Shown: positions 12,230 through 23,465 of the stretch, in pieces
How positions within the stretch are numbered: the first letter of the stretch is position 1
How the letters are laid out: every line of letters begins with the position of its first letter
Assembly (NCBI RefSeq): GCF_901000735.1
Contig: NC_081546.1
Span: forward strand, 17,607,220 to 17,671,219
Reading direction: 5' to 3'
Length of the DNA: 64,000 nucleotides
Source of the DNA: Corylus avellana
Taxonomy: Eukaryota; Streptophyta; Magnoliopsida; Fagales; Betulaceae
Position numbers and translations under genes: made by a program
Notes under the pieces: model-generated
Databases searched by the model: none
What the model was told of the DNA's origin: nothing
The model's input: only the letters and a program-made list of their open reading frames with translations

Positions 12230-12720
12230 GAAACGACACCGTATAGGAGGTAAGAAAAGGTTAAACCAATCCACGCCGTCTCTTTTCTTCTGGGGCGGCG
12301 CAGGTCGATTGCCCTGGCACGGGATCGCCACCGTGGCGGCCATGGTTGGAGTATTTGTAAGGACCGTTGGAGAACGGGCAGCGACGGTGTTACAATTTTG
12401 TGGGATGAACTCGAAGAGATCTAGGATTTTAGGGTTTGTTCAGAGAAGAATGTAGAGAATTGGGGAAATTGCGAGAGTTTGTGGAGTAGGTGTCGATTGA
12501 ACACCATGAATACTCGCAGATGCCAAAAAAGAGTCCTAAATCCAAAGAGGAACTGCCGAACAGTGCCATCGACAAGCACGATTCTTTCATTTCTTCAATA
12601 ATCTGTGAACAGTGACAAATTTTATTTGGCATTTTCTCTGGTTTGTCTCTTGTGGGTAAAAATAACCATCGTCGTCTAAAGCTCTTGAGGCTCAAAGAAT
12701 GGAGATGATGAAAAAAACCA
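12230..12720. other. CpG-rich island of unknown origin
   Basis: In an AT-rich region, 12270-12400 is strongly GC- and CpG-rich (GGGGCGGCGCAGG, CACCGTGGCGGCC). A short plus frame starts with ATG at 12340 (MVGVFVRTVGERAATVLQF...) and ends after 37 codons. A minus frame of 88 aa covers 12429-12695. Neither is recognised. It could be the 5' part of a decayed or non-coding gene. Confidence 0.3.
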
Positions 12721-12724
12721 AAGA

Positions 12725-12730
12725 TGATAA

Positions 12731-12770
<40 letters not shown>

Positions 12771-12884
12771 TTTTTACATGTCCGCATAAGAAAAATGGGG
12801 GAGAGAATTCAAACTAATGACCTTCACTTCATGAGAAGTGATACACAACTAATTGAGCTAACCCATGAGAACTGATAATACTAT
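12725..12884 (-). mobile_element. Short tRNA-derived SINE (family B) with 12-bp TSD
   Basis: Element 12737-12872, antisense. Read on the minus strand it has an A-box-like GGGTTAGCTCAATTAG and a B-box-like GTTTGAATTCTC, then a short body ending ACATGT, poly(A) and (TA)n. A perfect 12-bp direct repeat TGATAATACTAT flanks it at 12725-12736 and 12873-12884. Confidence 0.85.
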
Positions 12885-13223
12885 TTGAAATATGCTAGAA
12901 TGCAATAAAATCCCCACATTTTACCCATCAAAGATTCAAAATCCTAAGTGGCAAATGGCACATGGCCCAAATTGAATTTTTTTTATTATTTAAAATCAAA
13001 ATAATAAAAAACTGAAAAAAATAAAAAAATAAAAAAAATAAAAAGGGGTGAGTTTAGCCTAGGAGTGGCTTGGGCCATCCCCAAGGGCCATGGCCGCCCC
13101 CAACCAGACCTTGGGGGTGGTTTAGCCACCCCAATGGTCAAATAAAAAAAAAAATTAAAAATCTTTTTGGCTCATAGGGGTGGCTTCGGCCACCCCATGG
13201 CGAGCCACCCCAATGGCAAAATC

Positions 13224-13257
<34 letters not shown>

Positions 13258-13503
13258 AAAATTAAATTTTTTTTGGCTCATAAAGGTGTTTTGGCCATCC
13301 CCAAAGGCCATGGGGTGGCCGAAGCCACCCCACGACCCCAACCACCCCTTTTTATTTTTTTTTATTTTTTTGATTTTACTTTTAAAATCAAAAGATTTTA
13401 AATAATAAAAAATACAAATTGGGCCATGTGCCCTTTGCCACCTAGGGTTTTTATGAAAAAAATGTGGGGGGTTTATTGCATTCTAGCATTTTTCATACTA
13501 TTT
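12878..13503. mobile_element. Mutator-like MITE with perfect 9-bp TSD
   Basis: Element 12887-13494 (608 bp) has long terminal inverted repeats: left GAAATATGCTAGAATGCAAT, right ATTGCATTCTAGCATTTTTC. The direct repeat ATACTATTT lies at 12878-12886 and 13495-13503; 9 bp is the usual Mutator TSD length. The core carries several GC-rich hairpins (GGGGTGGCTTCGGCCACCCC type) and A-runs. No transposase is present. Its left TSD overlaps the right TSD of the SINE, so it landed next to the SINE insertion. Confidence 0.9.
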
Positions 13504-13551
13504 AGTAGATTTTTGTACGACTATGATGATGTGACATTGAATAAATTGTCA

Positions 13552-13735
13552 GAGTAATGCTACACTTATTCTCATTTTTTCACACTTATTTATCCACACA
13601 TATAGGTGGTTTTTATAACCACCATCAGATATGAAATTAATCTCTATTGAATTTTAATTCAATACTAATTTTTAATGTCACCTATAAATGTGGTGAAATG
13701 AGTATGAAAAAGTGAGAGTAAGTGTATAATTACTC
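13552..13735. mobile_element. Small inverted-repeat MITE
   Basis: The left end (GAGTAATGCTACACTTATTC) recurs inverted at the right end (GAGTAAGTGTATAATTACTC). The inverted similarity extends some 45 bp on each side around an AT-rich middle. The TSD is unclear, although ATTGT occurs near both flanks. Confidence 0.65.
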
Positions 13736-14327
13736 ATTGTAAGAGGTTCCCAACTACTTCTCCCTAGCACTAAATGGCGTCAAGTCACAGAAGAAAAAAA
13801 AGACTTTCGCTTCACTTGGTTAAATCTTGGCCTTGTATTTTACCAAGAGATGGATATCAAGATAATGTAAAACATATTCATTGGTACCCATAGCATTTTT
13901 TTTTATTAATTATTTTGATCATTTTTAATGAATAAACTCAACATCATTTTGGTCAAAGATTTAATACTCCTAGCATTTTTATTTTATTTTATTTTATAAT
14001 CATAGATGTATAGCAAGGGGCAAAGCCAGAAACTATTTTGAGTAGGGGCTAAAAAATTTTGTTGCAGCTTAAAAAAAAAAAAAAAAATCTTAGGAATTTG
14101 AAGGGGTAGGGGGGCCATGGCCTATACCAGTCTCCCCAAATTTGGATCCTCTCCAATTCAAATGAACTAGAGAAGATCTAGTTACTTATAGTGAATGGGT
14201 ATTTTTGTCAATTCAAAAAGTGAAAAGACAAAAATACCCCTCCATTATAACTAATTGGATATCTTGTTCTGGTTTCCCCCTCTGTCCCTGCATACAATAC
14301 AAAGGTTGGATCTGAATGATACTATTG

Positions 14328-14550
14328 CGTTTGAGAAATAGAGTTTTTAAGTCAAAGAGTGCTTTTGGGCAAAAGCTTCATTTTTAAGTTTTTACCAAAA
14401 GTGCATTTTGGCCATTTGTAGGTTTTTTGAACCCTTAAAAGCGCTTTTAATTTTTTAACTAAACGACTACTTTTTTCTTTGAATTGACTTTTTGAACGTT
14501 AAAAACACTTTTAGTTAGACCCCTCAAACGCAATCTTAAACAGACCCTAA
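14328..14550. mobile_element. Palindromic MITE, copy 1
   Basis: Ends are ATTGCGTTTGAGAAATAG on the left and CCTCAAACGCAATC on the right, inverted. It contains AAAGTGC/AAAGCGC-rich inner repeats. A second copy in opposite orientation lies at 61685-61922 and shares the flank-side motif AAACAGACYCTAAG. No coding capacity. Confidence 0.7.
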
Positions 14551-14800
14551 GTGTATTTGAATAGAAAAGTAAAAATAGTTTAATTCCTTAAATTTATGAA
14601 AAAATTAACAGCAATGGGTGCTAGTTTAGGCTGACCTGAAAATTATTGTGGAGGTTATTAATTTTTTTTTTTTTCTCCCTCAAAAGCATCTTCAAATTTT
14701 CCAAAGAACGCAATTGAGCAAATATGAATGATTTGGTCTTGATAAGTGCATAAGTAATTTGTAAAAGTCACTCGGTAAAAGCTAGAAATCCTCTTTTACA

Positions 14801-15180
14801 ACCCACTTTGTGGTTCTCTACTTAACCCCTTTAAATTATCATCTTAATGACAATCTATCCCTAAATTATTAATTGTAATAATTTACCCCTCAAACTACCA
14901 AAACAATGACAATATACTCTTAATTTTTTTTTTAAATGACAAAATTACCCTTACTAAAATAAAAACAAAAATACTAAAAATTAATTAATTATTTTTTTCA
15001 AAATTTTAAGGGTATTTTTGTCTTATTGAAAATTTTATAGGAGTAATTTCGTCATTTTGGTAATATTGGGGGATACATTGTCATTATTTTGGTAGTTTAT
15101 GGGGTAAATTGTCGTAATATAGTTTGGGGGATAAATTGTCATTGGGGTGGTAGTTTGAGATGGTTAAGTGAACTTTACCC
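14801..15180. mobile_element. Long terminal-inverted-repeat MITE
   Basis: The left arm (CTTAACCCCTTTAAATTATC, then CAATGACAATCTATCCC-like) matches the inverted right arm (TTGTCATTGGGGTGGTAGTT, then GGTTAAGTG). The repeated ACAATTTACCCC motif gives the arms an internal ladder. No TSD can be called confidently, and no coding capacity is seen. Confidence 0.65.
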
Positions 15181-16919
15181 TTACATTTTTTTTTTTTTTT
15201 TTAAGAGCTTTTATTAGCAGGTATTGGATAAGGTATTTTTATTTAATTATGAAAGATATATATTTTTTTTCCCTGAGTAATAATAAGAAATGTTTTTATC
15301 ATAAAATCGGTGGAAGTAATTAATCACATTTGGTTCAGTTTTTAAATAATTGGACTAGAAAGTAGAAACCTCATAGGCGTATTAAAACATCAATAAAATA
15401 ATTCTAAACACTCTTTTTTCATCTCATTCTTATACTAGTGAAATGATGTGTCAGTTTTTATCGGTCTTTAAATTTTCTTTTTTAATAAAAATTAATTAAT
15501 ACTATCACATCAATCCCGTATTATAAAGTAATGCAGTACACACCACGCATGCTTTAATCATTAATTCAGATACGTATAGAAATAATAACCATTGAAATTC
15601 TGGAAACAAATATTTAAAAAATAAATAAATAAAAAGGTATCGATGGTGGATTTCATGCATCATAATCATGTTGGGCATGACAAGAGTGTTAAACTGTGTA
15701 TGATTTACCAGGAATCCCAATCCCCATGAAAAGGAAGGAAAAGACTGGTCGTTTGAAACAGGACCACAATGCAATCCCATCTCTTCCATAAACTGTCAAA
15801 TTACTAAGTCGAACATTGATGGCTGAAGGTGACATCCTCTGACTTATTCCAATGTTAAATCTCTTGGGTATCTCAAAATCTGTTCTAATGTCAAATGTTG
15901 GGTCCTATTAGAGAACCCGAATTGTTAGGTAGCCGTAGCTCCTAAGTGAAGGAGATCTAAATACATCTTCTCTTGGGTATCTTAAAATCACTAGTGTTTT
16001 ATATGGAAAACTCCATATGCCAAATTCTTAAAAGTCCAGGGGCATCATAAAAGATTAGTCAAGAATTATCAAGTTTTTTTTTTTTGTTGGGTGGGTTGTT
16101 TTCTTGTTGGTTGTATTGCTAGTTGTTGGTGATTGTAGGGTTCTCATGTGGAGAAGATTTTGAGAGTTGTTGAGTGAGTTTTCTTATGATGGCGATTGAA
16201 TGATCTGATGGTGATCTGTAGAGTGCTTATTACCTTGGAAGCTTGCCACTTGGTTGGGTAAAGTTGCTTGATTTTTTTTTTTTTTTTTTTTTTTTCATGT
16301 AAAGGTTGCTTGAGGAGTGGGCTTATGGTGGTTATTTGTATCCACACCAAAAGTCCCCTCATTCCCATCGCTGAGTTGTCTCAGCGTTGGGGATCTAGTC
16401 TTTATTTGCAATTAGGGTTTGCCTCCGGCTTTCAATGTTGAGTGTCAATTGTCAAGTACCTAGTCAAAACTACAGTTGTTGGGGTGCCCAATGCGCGGTG
16501 TAGGTCTTAGCCCCCGAGCTTGTAGCTTTGTTTTTTCAAATGGTTGTTGTTAGGGATTATGCCCTAAACGCTAATTTCATTTGTATGAAATTTATTTGTT
16601 TATTAATAAATTTTTTTATTGGGCATATATATATAGTCCTTAAGTTACATTGAATATGATTTATGTGTTAGTAAAATTTTCACACAAAAGATTTAAGCTA
16701 TAAACTTTTTGACTTATAAACCTTAGCTCATAGTGAGTAATAGAATTGGACATTCTATTTGATAAGACTATAACATATCAATCATAAGGATCAATTTGAT
16801 CATGGAAGGGGAGACTTTTGATTAATATGTTGGTATGGTTATAGTGCGCTGAGCTGGACCACGTGAGCTGATATTCTATAAATTATTGTCAATATGAATA
16901 ACTTGAACTCTTAACTACT
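15181..16919. other. AT-rich spacer with degenerate repeat sequence
   Basis: No supported gene. Poly-T runs occur at about 15188-15202 and 16272-16294. A TGTTAGGGATTATGCCCTAAAC motif near 16548 resembles a copia-type LTR start, but I could not find the partner end. The 94-aa minus frame at 15505-15789 has no recognisable motif. Confidence 0.35.
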
Positions 16920-19569
16920 TATAGTATTGGCTCTTAATCTTCTGACGGGTCTTCCTCATCCTTGACCATAGCCTCATAGTCCTTCTCGATGCTCAGGAGA
17001 AAAGCAACCTTCTGGCAGTTGGTGTCTGCTTGTAGTGCTTCAGCCTTCAACAATCCATACTTCTTCTTATTTCATCCTTATGTACTCGTCAGCGACTCGA
17101 GTTATGTGTTCATGTATCTCATGTTTCCTTCTTGAGCTCAGATAAGGGCTGTACTTCTCTGGGACTGATGGAAAATCTCGCACTACCAATATGTTATGGC
17201 ATTTTCATTTTGCAGCTGCCTTCGTACTATTGTGATTCTGCCGTCCATCTTTTTCCTGGGCCATGCGAGTAGGCCGAATGCCCCTTTCGAGCAGCTTAGC
17301 AAGGACTGCCCAATCGTGACCTTGCTCCATATACGTAAGTCTTCGTGCTGTAGAGGGAGGCTTGTAACCTCGTGCATATGGCTCATATTCCCTTAGCTAG
17401 TCATGTATGACTATTTCGAGCTTGCATCAATTGCGCATGTGAGTGTATAGCAAAATCAGGTGCCTGTGCCATGGAACAGGTAAGCTTGTTCCCATCTGAA
17501 CCATTATTACGCAATCAACAAGGCTGTTACTTTAGCCCGCACCTCAATCAATCAAAATACGATAACAAATCTAGATTTACCCTATGATCCGATCTTTTAC
17601 CGTCCAAGCCTAGTGCGTCATATCCTATCCTCAGATTGTCAGATACGGTCCACAAAATCGAATGCTCTGATACCATACTATAACGTCCCCAAAACTGGCA
17701 TTTATAGTTTGGTAGGGTTACTAGCAATTATCCCAAATCAGCTAACTGGGAAATCGCCCCTCTACATAATCAAAGTAAATGCATAAGAATGTGAAATTGA
17801 TAAATTTGAGGCATCTAAAAATAATAACATAAGCATGTATTACCATCGAACATGGACAGAGAGCTACTAATCAAGATACAGAAATCCTAGTCAAACCTCA
17901 TTCGACAAAGTGGACCTCCGGCTTATCTTAAATAACCTGATGTGGCAAGTATGCCACTGACCCCTTCTCAGAAAGAGGTTCCCTCAAAATAAGTAACCTA
18001 CAAGCCGTAATAACTGCGTAAGTCTAAAGACTTAGTAAGTAAATCTCACAGTTGAGTATGAAATGAGCAAGTTATTTATGAACGGAAATAAATGTACATT
18101 TTTTAGTAAGAATTTAAATGAGGTGTTGTCTCTATAATTACACCATAAAAGTAAAATTTTATTTTGATAATAAGTAGGTGTAATTCCAGTGGCAATTGCT
18201 TGTAATCTTAATGCTGAAAAACTAATGCTTTAGTAGATCATAACTATCATGTCAGGTCTATCTGAGATATTACCCCTTCCCAACATGGTTGATGCTGTCC
18301 AAATGGACCTATAATACAATATTGGTGCCCCGACCATTATAAACTACTATCCAAAACTATCAGCCCGACCGAGCTCGACCTCGGGTGGCCCACACTTCTA
18401 ATAATGTACGTTTTGTAGTGACCCGCCAATCAAACATGGTTGCACCAGTCACATAACAACTATTGGATCCAATGCCCATATAACACACCCTCACACATTT
18501 GACCATAGAATTAAGTACACATAGTAAGCACATGGTCATTATACCGCACGTACCAGTATACCATAAAATCATACGATGCATCCAATTAATTAATTATTAA
18601 GACAATTACCAAGTTTCCTAAAAAGTAAATATGCCCATATCATATGCGTACTCAGTCGGCTGACAAATCACACATTTTTAAAGAAAGCAATCATAAGTAT
18701 TTACTTACCTCGTACGCTCGCTTGAGTCCTCCAACATTCTGAATTCCTGCTATAACGAAACATGATTATCGTTATATGTAGTACTAGAAGATTTACTAAA
18801 GACACATAAGGTCCTAATCGAGTACGACCAGCTAAAAGATCACAAAACTTTAATCCTACACATTCTAGGCTATGGTCGAACATTCTGTCGAAAGAGCAAA
18901 CGTTCAAGTTCGGCCATAATAGAGAGAACATTTGGTTAGAGGCCAAAATGCATGCTGGGACTTCTAACCTCAAGTCACCACGCAACAAATTACATCCTAG
19001 GCTCTAAATAAGTACATGCAAGCATAGTAAACATGATATTATGAAAACTAAGGAAAACAACGAGTGTTTCTAACACCTTTGAAAAACCCTTTATTCCTTT
19101 CAAAGAGAAATGATACACAAACCTAACATGGAAACTTTAAAACTTGCAATGATTATAAAAACAACAGGAATAGAATGAAAGCTAGGTGAATGGACAAGAG
19201 TTTACCTTAAAGATGACAAACTATCCCAAAACATTCTCCTTTTCTCTCAATAAAATCCCCTATCACTCTAGGTTTAGTGTTTCTAGTGTAAGGGTAGGCT
19301 TAGGGATGAAGGGGAGGTATTTATAGGAGTGCGAGGCGTGATGCCTTTTGCAAAGGTGGAGAATGGGTTAAAATTGTTTTTCAAGCTGTCATCGAACGTT
19401 CGGTGTACCATTATACAGTGGTTATAAGGTTGGAGGTTGAACGTTTGGTTAATACCAGTGGGTCAAAATTGGTCAACAAACATTTGAGGTGGTCCCCTAC
19501 CGAACATTTGGTCATAAAGCTAGGGTTGGGTTTTTAGGGCTATTTTTTTAATTTTTTGGTATTTTGGGG
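16920..19569 (-). mobile_element. Ty3-gypsy-type LTR (17682-19569), primer-binding site and gag-side remnant
   Basis: Read on the minus strand, an LTR starts at 19569 (TGTGATGCCCCAAAATACC) and ends near 17682. A primer-binding site follows (plus GCTCTGATACCATAC at about 17667). An LTR TATA box (CTATAAATA, plus about 19318) fits an LTR promoter. Beyond it, 16920-17640 keeps weak minus-strand coding (for example YARGYKPPSTARRLTY near 17370) with stops. The LTR interrupts a copia element, whose coding resumes at 19570 on the same strand. The 1.9 kb LTR size and TGTGATGCCCC start suggest a chromovirus-like gypsy group (inference). Confidence 0.6.
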
Positions 19570-20176
19570 CATCACATTTACAAGCTGCTTGAGTTTATTA
19601 AGAATATGAGGTGCAGGATGTCCTAAGTGATTGTGCCATATCTTGGAGGAGGCAGTGACTTCAAGGAATGCTGCACTTTCTTTATTGGTTGAACTGGACA
19701 GGAAGATTGGATAGAGTCCATCCCTATTTGGCGCTTGCAAAAGAGTCTTCCCGGTGAGGATGTCTTCCATAAAGAAATGAGAGTTAGTTAGAATGAACCA
19801 GCATTTGTTGTCTACACAAAATTTATGGATGGACATTAAGCTAGTTGCTGTAGTGAGACAGTGCAAGATATTGTTTAATTTGAAAGGGTGTTTGAAGGGA
19901 AAAGTTGTACAGGACAGAAGAACATATATTTGATATGTGTAAACTTGTGCCATTACCTACAACAACCTCATTATAACCTTTAATGGGTTCTTGAAGTGTC
20001 AGATTGTCTAGAGCAGCCGTGAAATGGTTGTTTTCTCCGCTGTCAACATACCAGGGATCTTCATCATTCTATTTAGCAGCAAAAGAATGTGCTATTGCAA
20101 TCATAGCAGCCAATTGAGGAGGTGGATTCTTTCCTTGGTAAGAATAATCCATTTTGTGATATCAATCCAATGCTTG
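19570..20176 (-). pseudogene. Copia gag-pre-integrase/protease fragment, minus strand
   Basis: Minus-strand coding continues NILHCLTTATSLMSIHKFC, then DILTGKTLLQAPNRDGLY and WHNHLGHPAPHILNKLKQLV, the GAG-pre-integrase (HLGHP) region of copia pol. Part of the protease side lies toward the gap at 20177. Almost the same sequence, inverted, is at 21237-21849. It is cut on the left by the gypsy LTR. Confidence 0.8.
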
Positions 20177-20276
20177 NNNNNNNNNNNNNNNNNNNNNNNN
20201 NNNNNNNNNNNNNNNNNNNNNNNNNNNNNNNNNNNNNNNNNNNNNNNNNNNNNNNNNNNNNNNNNNNNNNNNNNNN
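20177..20276. other. Assembly gap (100 N)
   Basis: Exactly 100 N, a conventional placeholder of unknown true length. Confidence 1.
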
Positions 20277-21935
20277 TTCCCTGTAGATCGACCTCACACT
20301 TGCACACACTATGTTGCACACGAATCGTGCGCTTGCGAGTATAATTATAATCTGCACAGCAATCACTCAACACATGTCCATTAAACTTGATAGCCATGCA
20401 GACTACCTGAATTAGGTGTCTCATTTTACACATATTTTGAGTGCTCACCAATTGATGGGATTTGTTGATGGCAGTGAGCCATGCCCTCCCAAATTTGTCA
20501 CTGATGAAACTGGTAAGACTACCACCATGGTAAATCCGAATTACTCACTTTGGCAGAAGAAGGATCAATGCCGTCTCAATTGGTTCAACACCACAATGTC
20601 AGACTATATCCTATCTTCTATCTACGGATTAAAAATGGCTAGACAAGTTTGGACCACATTGGCCACACGATATGCATCACAGTCAAAGGTTAGAGTTTCA
20701 TACTTGAAGAGACAGCTTCAAACACTCAATTAGGGTTTCAGATCCTGTTTAGAGTTCCTCAATGAAACCAAATCATATTCAGATCTACTTGCTGCGACAA
20801 GTTAGCCTGTAGAAGATGATGATCTTATCTCCTACATACTTGGTGGTTTGAATTCTGCCTACACCACCTTCATCGCCATGTTCAACTTCACCACTCGAAA
20901 ATCATCCATGACCTTTGAAGAATTCCAATGTGAACTACTCAACCATGAGATCCTACTAAACCATCACCACCAACAACAATAGCTACACACTGAATCAAGT
21001 AACTTTGCCCTCTAGTCTCAGAAAACAAGGTCTCCAAATGATAACTATCACAAAGGAAAAGCAGGGGCCTACTCAGAGAACTTATATCAGCCCAATCAGT
21101 CAAGAGGTTATTAGAGAAACAACTACCAATCCAATCTCAAACGACCTGGAGGTAACCATTTCTCCAAAAACTCAATTTTTGGTCCACCTCCTCACTCTGC
21201 ACCAAACAGAGTATCCTGTCAAATATATGGGAAACATGGACACCAAGCATTGGATTGATATCACAAAATGGATTATTCTTACCAAGGAAAGAATCCACCT
21301 CCTCAATTGGCTGCTATGATTGTAAGAGCACATACTTTTGTTGCTAAACAGAATGATGAAGATCCCTGGTATGTTGACAGTGGAGCAAACAACCATTTCA
21401 CGGCTGCTCTAGACAATCTGACACTTCAAGAACCCATTAAAGGTTATAATGAGGTTGTTATAGGTAATGGCATAGGTTTGCACATATCAAATATATGTTC
21501 TTTTGTCTTGTACAACTTATCCCTTCAAACACCCTTTCAAATTAAACAATATCTTGCACTGTCTCACTATAATAGCTAGCCTAATGTCCATCCATAAATT
21601 TTGTGTAGACAACAAATGCTGGTTCATTCTAACTAACTTTCATTTCTTTATGGAAGACATCCTCACCGGGAAGACTCTTTTGCAAGCGCCAAATAGAGAT
21701 GGACTATATTCAATCTTCCTCTCCAATTCAACCAATAAAATTAGAAAGTTTGCAGCATTCCTTGAAGTCAATGCCTCCTCCAACATATGGCACAATCACT
21801 TGGGACATCCTGCACCTCATATTCGTAATAAACTCAAGCAGCTTGTAAATGTGATGCCCCAAAATACCAAAAAATTAAAAAATAGCCCTAAAAACCCAAC
21901 CCTAGCTTTATGACCAAATGTTTGGTAGGGGACCA
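20277..21935 (+). pseudogene. Copia gag-protease contig between two gaps
   Basis: Gag lies at about 20370-20970 (LMGFVDGSEPCPPKFVTDET, then WTTLATRYASQSK) with a stop after QTLN near 20733. The protease motif WYVDSGANNHF is near 21380 and the pre-integrase HLGHPAP near 21800. The first 90 bp (20277-20369) match the LTR that starts at 28853, inverted. The last 85 bp match the gypsy LTR start at 19569, inverted. The contig thus spans both insertion junctions that also occur elsewhere in the window. Internal stops and frameshifts make it non-functional. Confidence 0.75.
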
Positions 21936-22035
21936 NNNNNNNNNNNNNNNNNNNNNNNNNNNNNNNNNNNNNNNNNNNNNNNNNNNNNNNNNNNNNNNNN
22001 NNNNNNNNNNNNNNNNNNNNNNNNNNNNNNNNNNN
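21936..22035. other. Assembly gap (100 N)
   Basis: Exactly 100 N. Confidence 1.
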
Positions 22036-23465
22036 CTTTGAGAGGTTGAGTGAACACGCTCAACAATTCCCATCCAGAAGAAGGCAAGATATAAGAAGCA
22101 AAGGGAAGAATGAAGAAAATAGCGGAATGCAAAATCAGATGGCTGCTGTAGAAAAGAAGTTGGACATGATTGTCAAGGCCATGATTGCTCAGAAAATCTC
22201 ACCTCTGCAAGCCAAGGCCATACTCCAACACTTACAAGCCAAGGTGGTAAAACCACCCTAATTTCTCAGGGAATAATAGTCGAAATATTCTAAACCCTCA
22301 AGGACAGAAAAGCAACCCTCAACAAGTAGTCAACCAGCTCAAGAGCCAGACAAGGATGACCTGAAGGATCTTGTACAACAATTGGTGACTTCATAATAGC
22401 AATTTGTGATTACACAACAGCAATTCACGGCTGATCAAAAATAATTCAATACAAAGACTGATCAAGCCATTTCAAAGACTGGAAGTGCAAATGGGTCAGA
22501 TGGCAAAGGAGCTGAGTGAGAGGAAGTAGGGAGAATTTCCAGCTCAAACAATACCTAATTCAGGGGATCAACAGCAGCTGAAAGCGATCATAGTTCTCAG
22601 AAATGGCAAAGTCATAGGAACTGAAGAGCCACCTCAAGCATCTCCAGATGAAGCATCAACTTCCATGGTAAATAAAATGGAGAAGGTGAATGCACCCCCC
22701 TTTCCTCAAAGGTTAGTCAAACCGAAGAAAGAAAAGCTCATCATGGATATCTTTGAGACCTTACGGAAAATAGAAATCAACATTCCTTTATTAGATGCAA
22801 TTAAACGGATTCCTTCATATGCTAAATTTTTAAAGGATTGTTGCACTAACAAAAGGAAGTTTCAGGAATATGAGACAGTGGCCTTAACAAAAGAGGTAAG
22901 TGCAGTCTTGTTAAGAAAATTGCCACCAAAGCTAACAGATCCAGGTAGTTTTACCATTCCTTGCAGGATAGGAGACCATTCTTTTGAAAAGGCACTACTG
23001 GATCTAGGAGCAGGGGTGAATTTGATGCCTTACACTGTATATGAAAAGCTGGGATTGGGGGAGCTTCAACCAACCTCTATCACCTTGCAATTGGCAGACA
23101 GAAGCATCAAACGACCAAGAAGTATACTTGAGGATGTTTTGGTAAAGGTAGGCACATTTATTCTACCTGCTGATTTCATTGTATTAGATGTGGAAGAATC
23201 TCCTATGCCATCACCTTTACCTATTATCTTAGGAAGATCCTTTATGAGAACTGCTGATACTACAATTGGTGTGAAAAAGGGTATTGTGAGCATGAAGGTA
23301 AATGGTGAGACAATAGAGTTCAAAATATTTGATGCATTGAAATTATCTCAAGAAGATTTAGAATGTTTTGATATTTGTATGATCCAAGATGTTAGTGAGA
23401 CAGTTTTGCAGGACCAACATAAAGATCCAGTGGAGGCCATCCTCACCTATAGTTTCACAAGGTAG
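22036..23465 (+). pseudogene. Ty3-gypsy gag C-terminus and aspartic protease
   Basis: 22046-22261 encodes the linker end of gag (KKLDMIVKAMIAQK) with a stop at about 22261 and further stops to 22660. 22665-23465 is an open frame of 266 aa with a retropepsin-like block: ALLDLGAGVNLMPYTVYEKLG near residues 108-128 and PIILGRSFMRTADTTI near 185-200. The usual catalytic D-S/T-G is D-L-G here, as in Athila/Tat-type plant gypsy elements (established for that lineage; assignment inferred). A TAG at about 23463 ends the frame before the reverse transcriptase. Confidence 0.75.

Noticed and set aside
13138..13401. Frames on both strands with Phe or Lys runs
   Set aside because: Produced by A/T runs inside a Mutator-like MITE.
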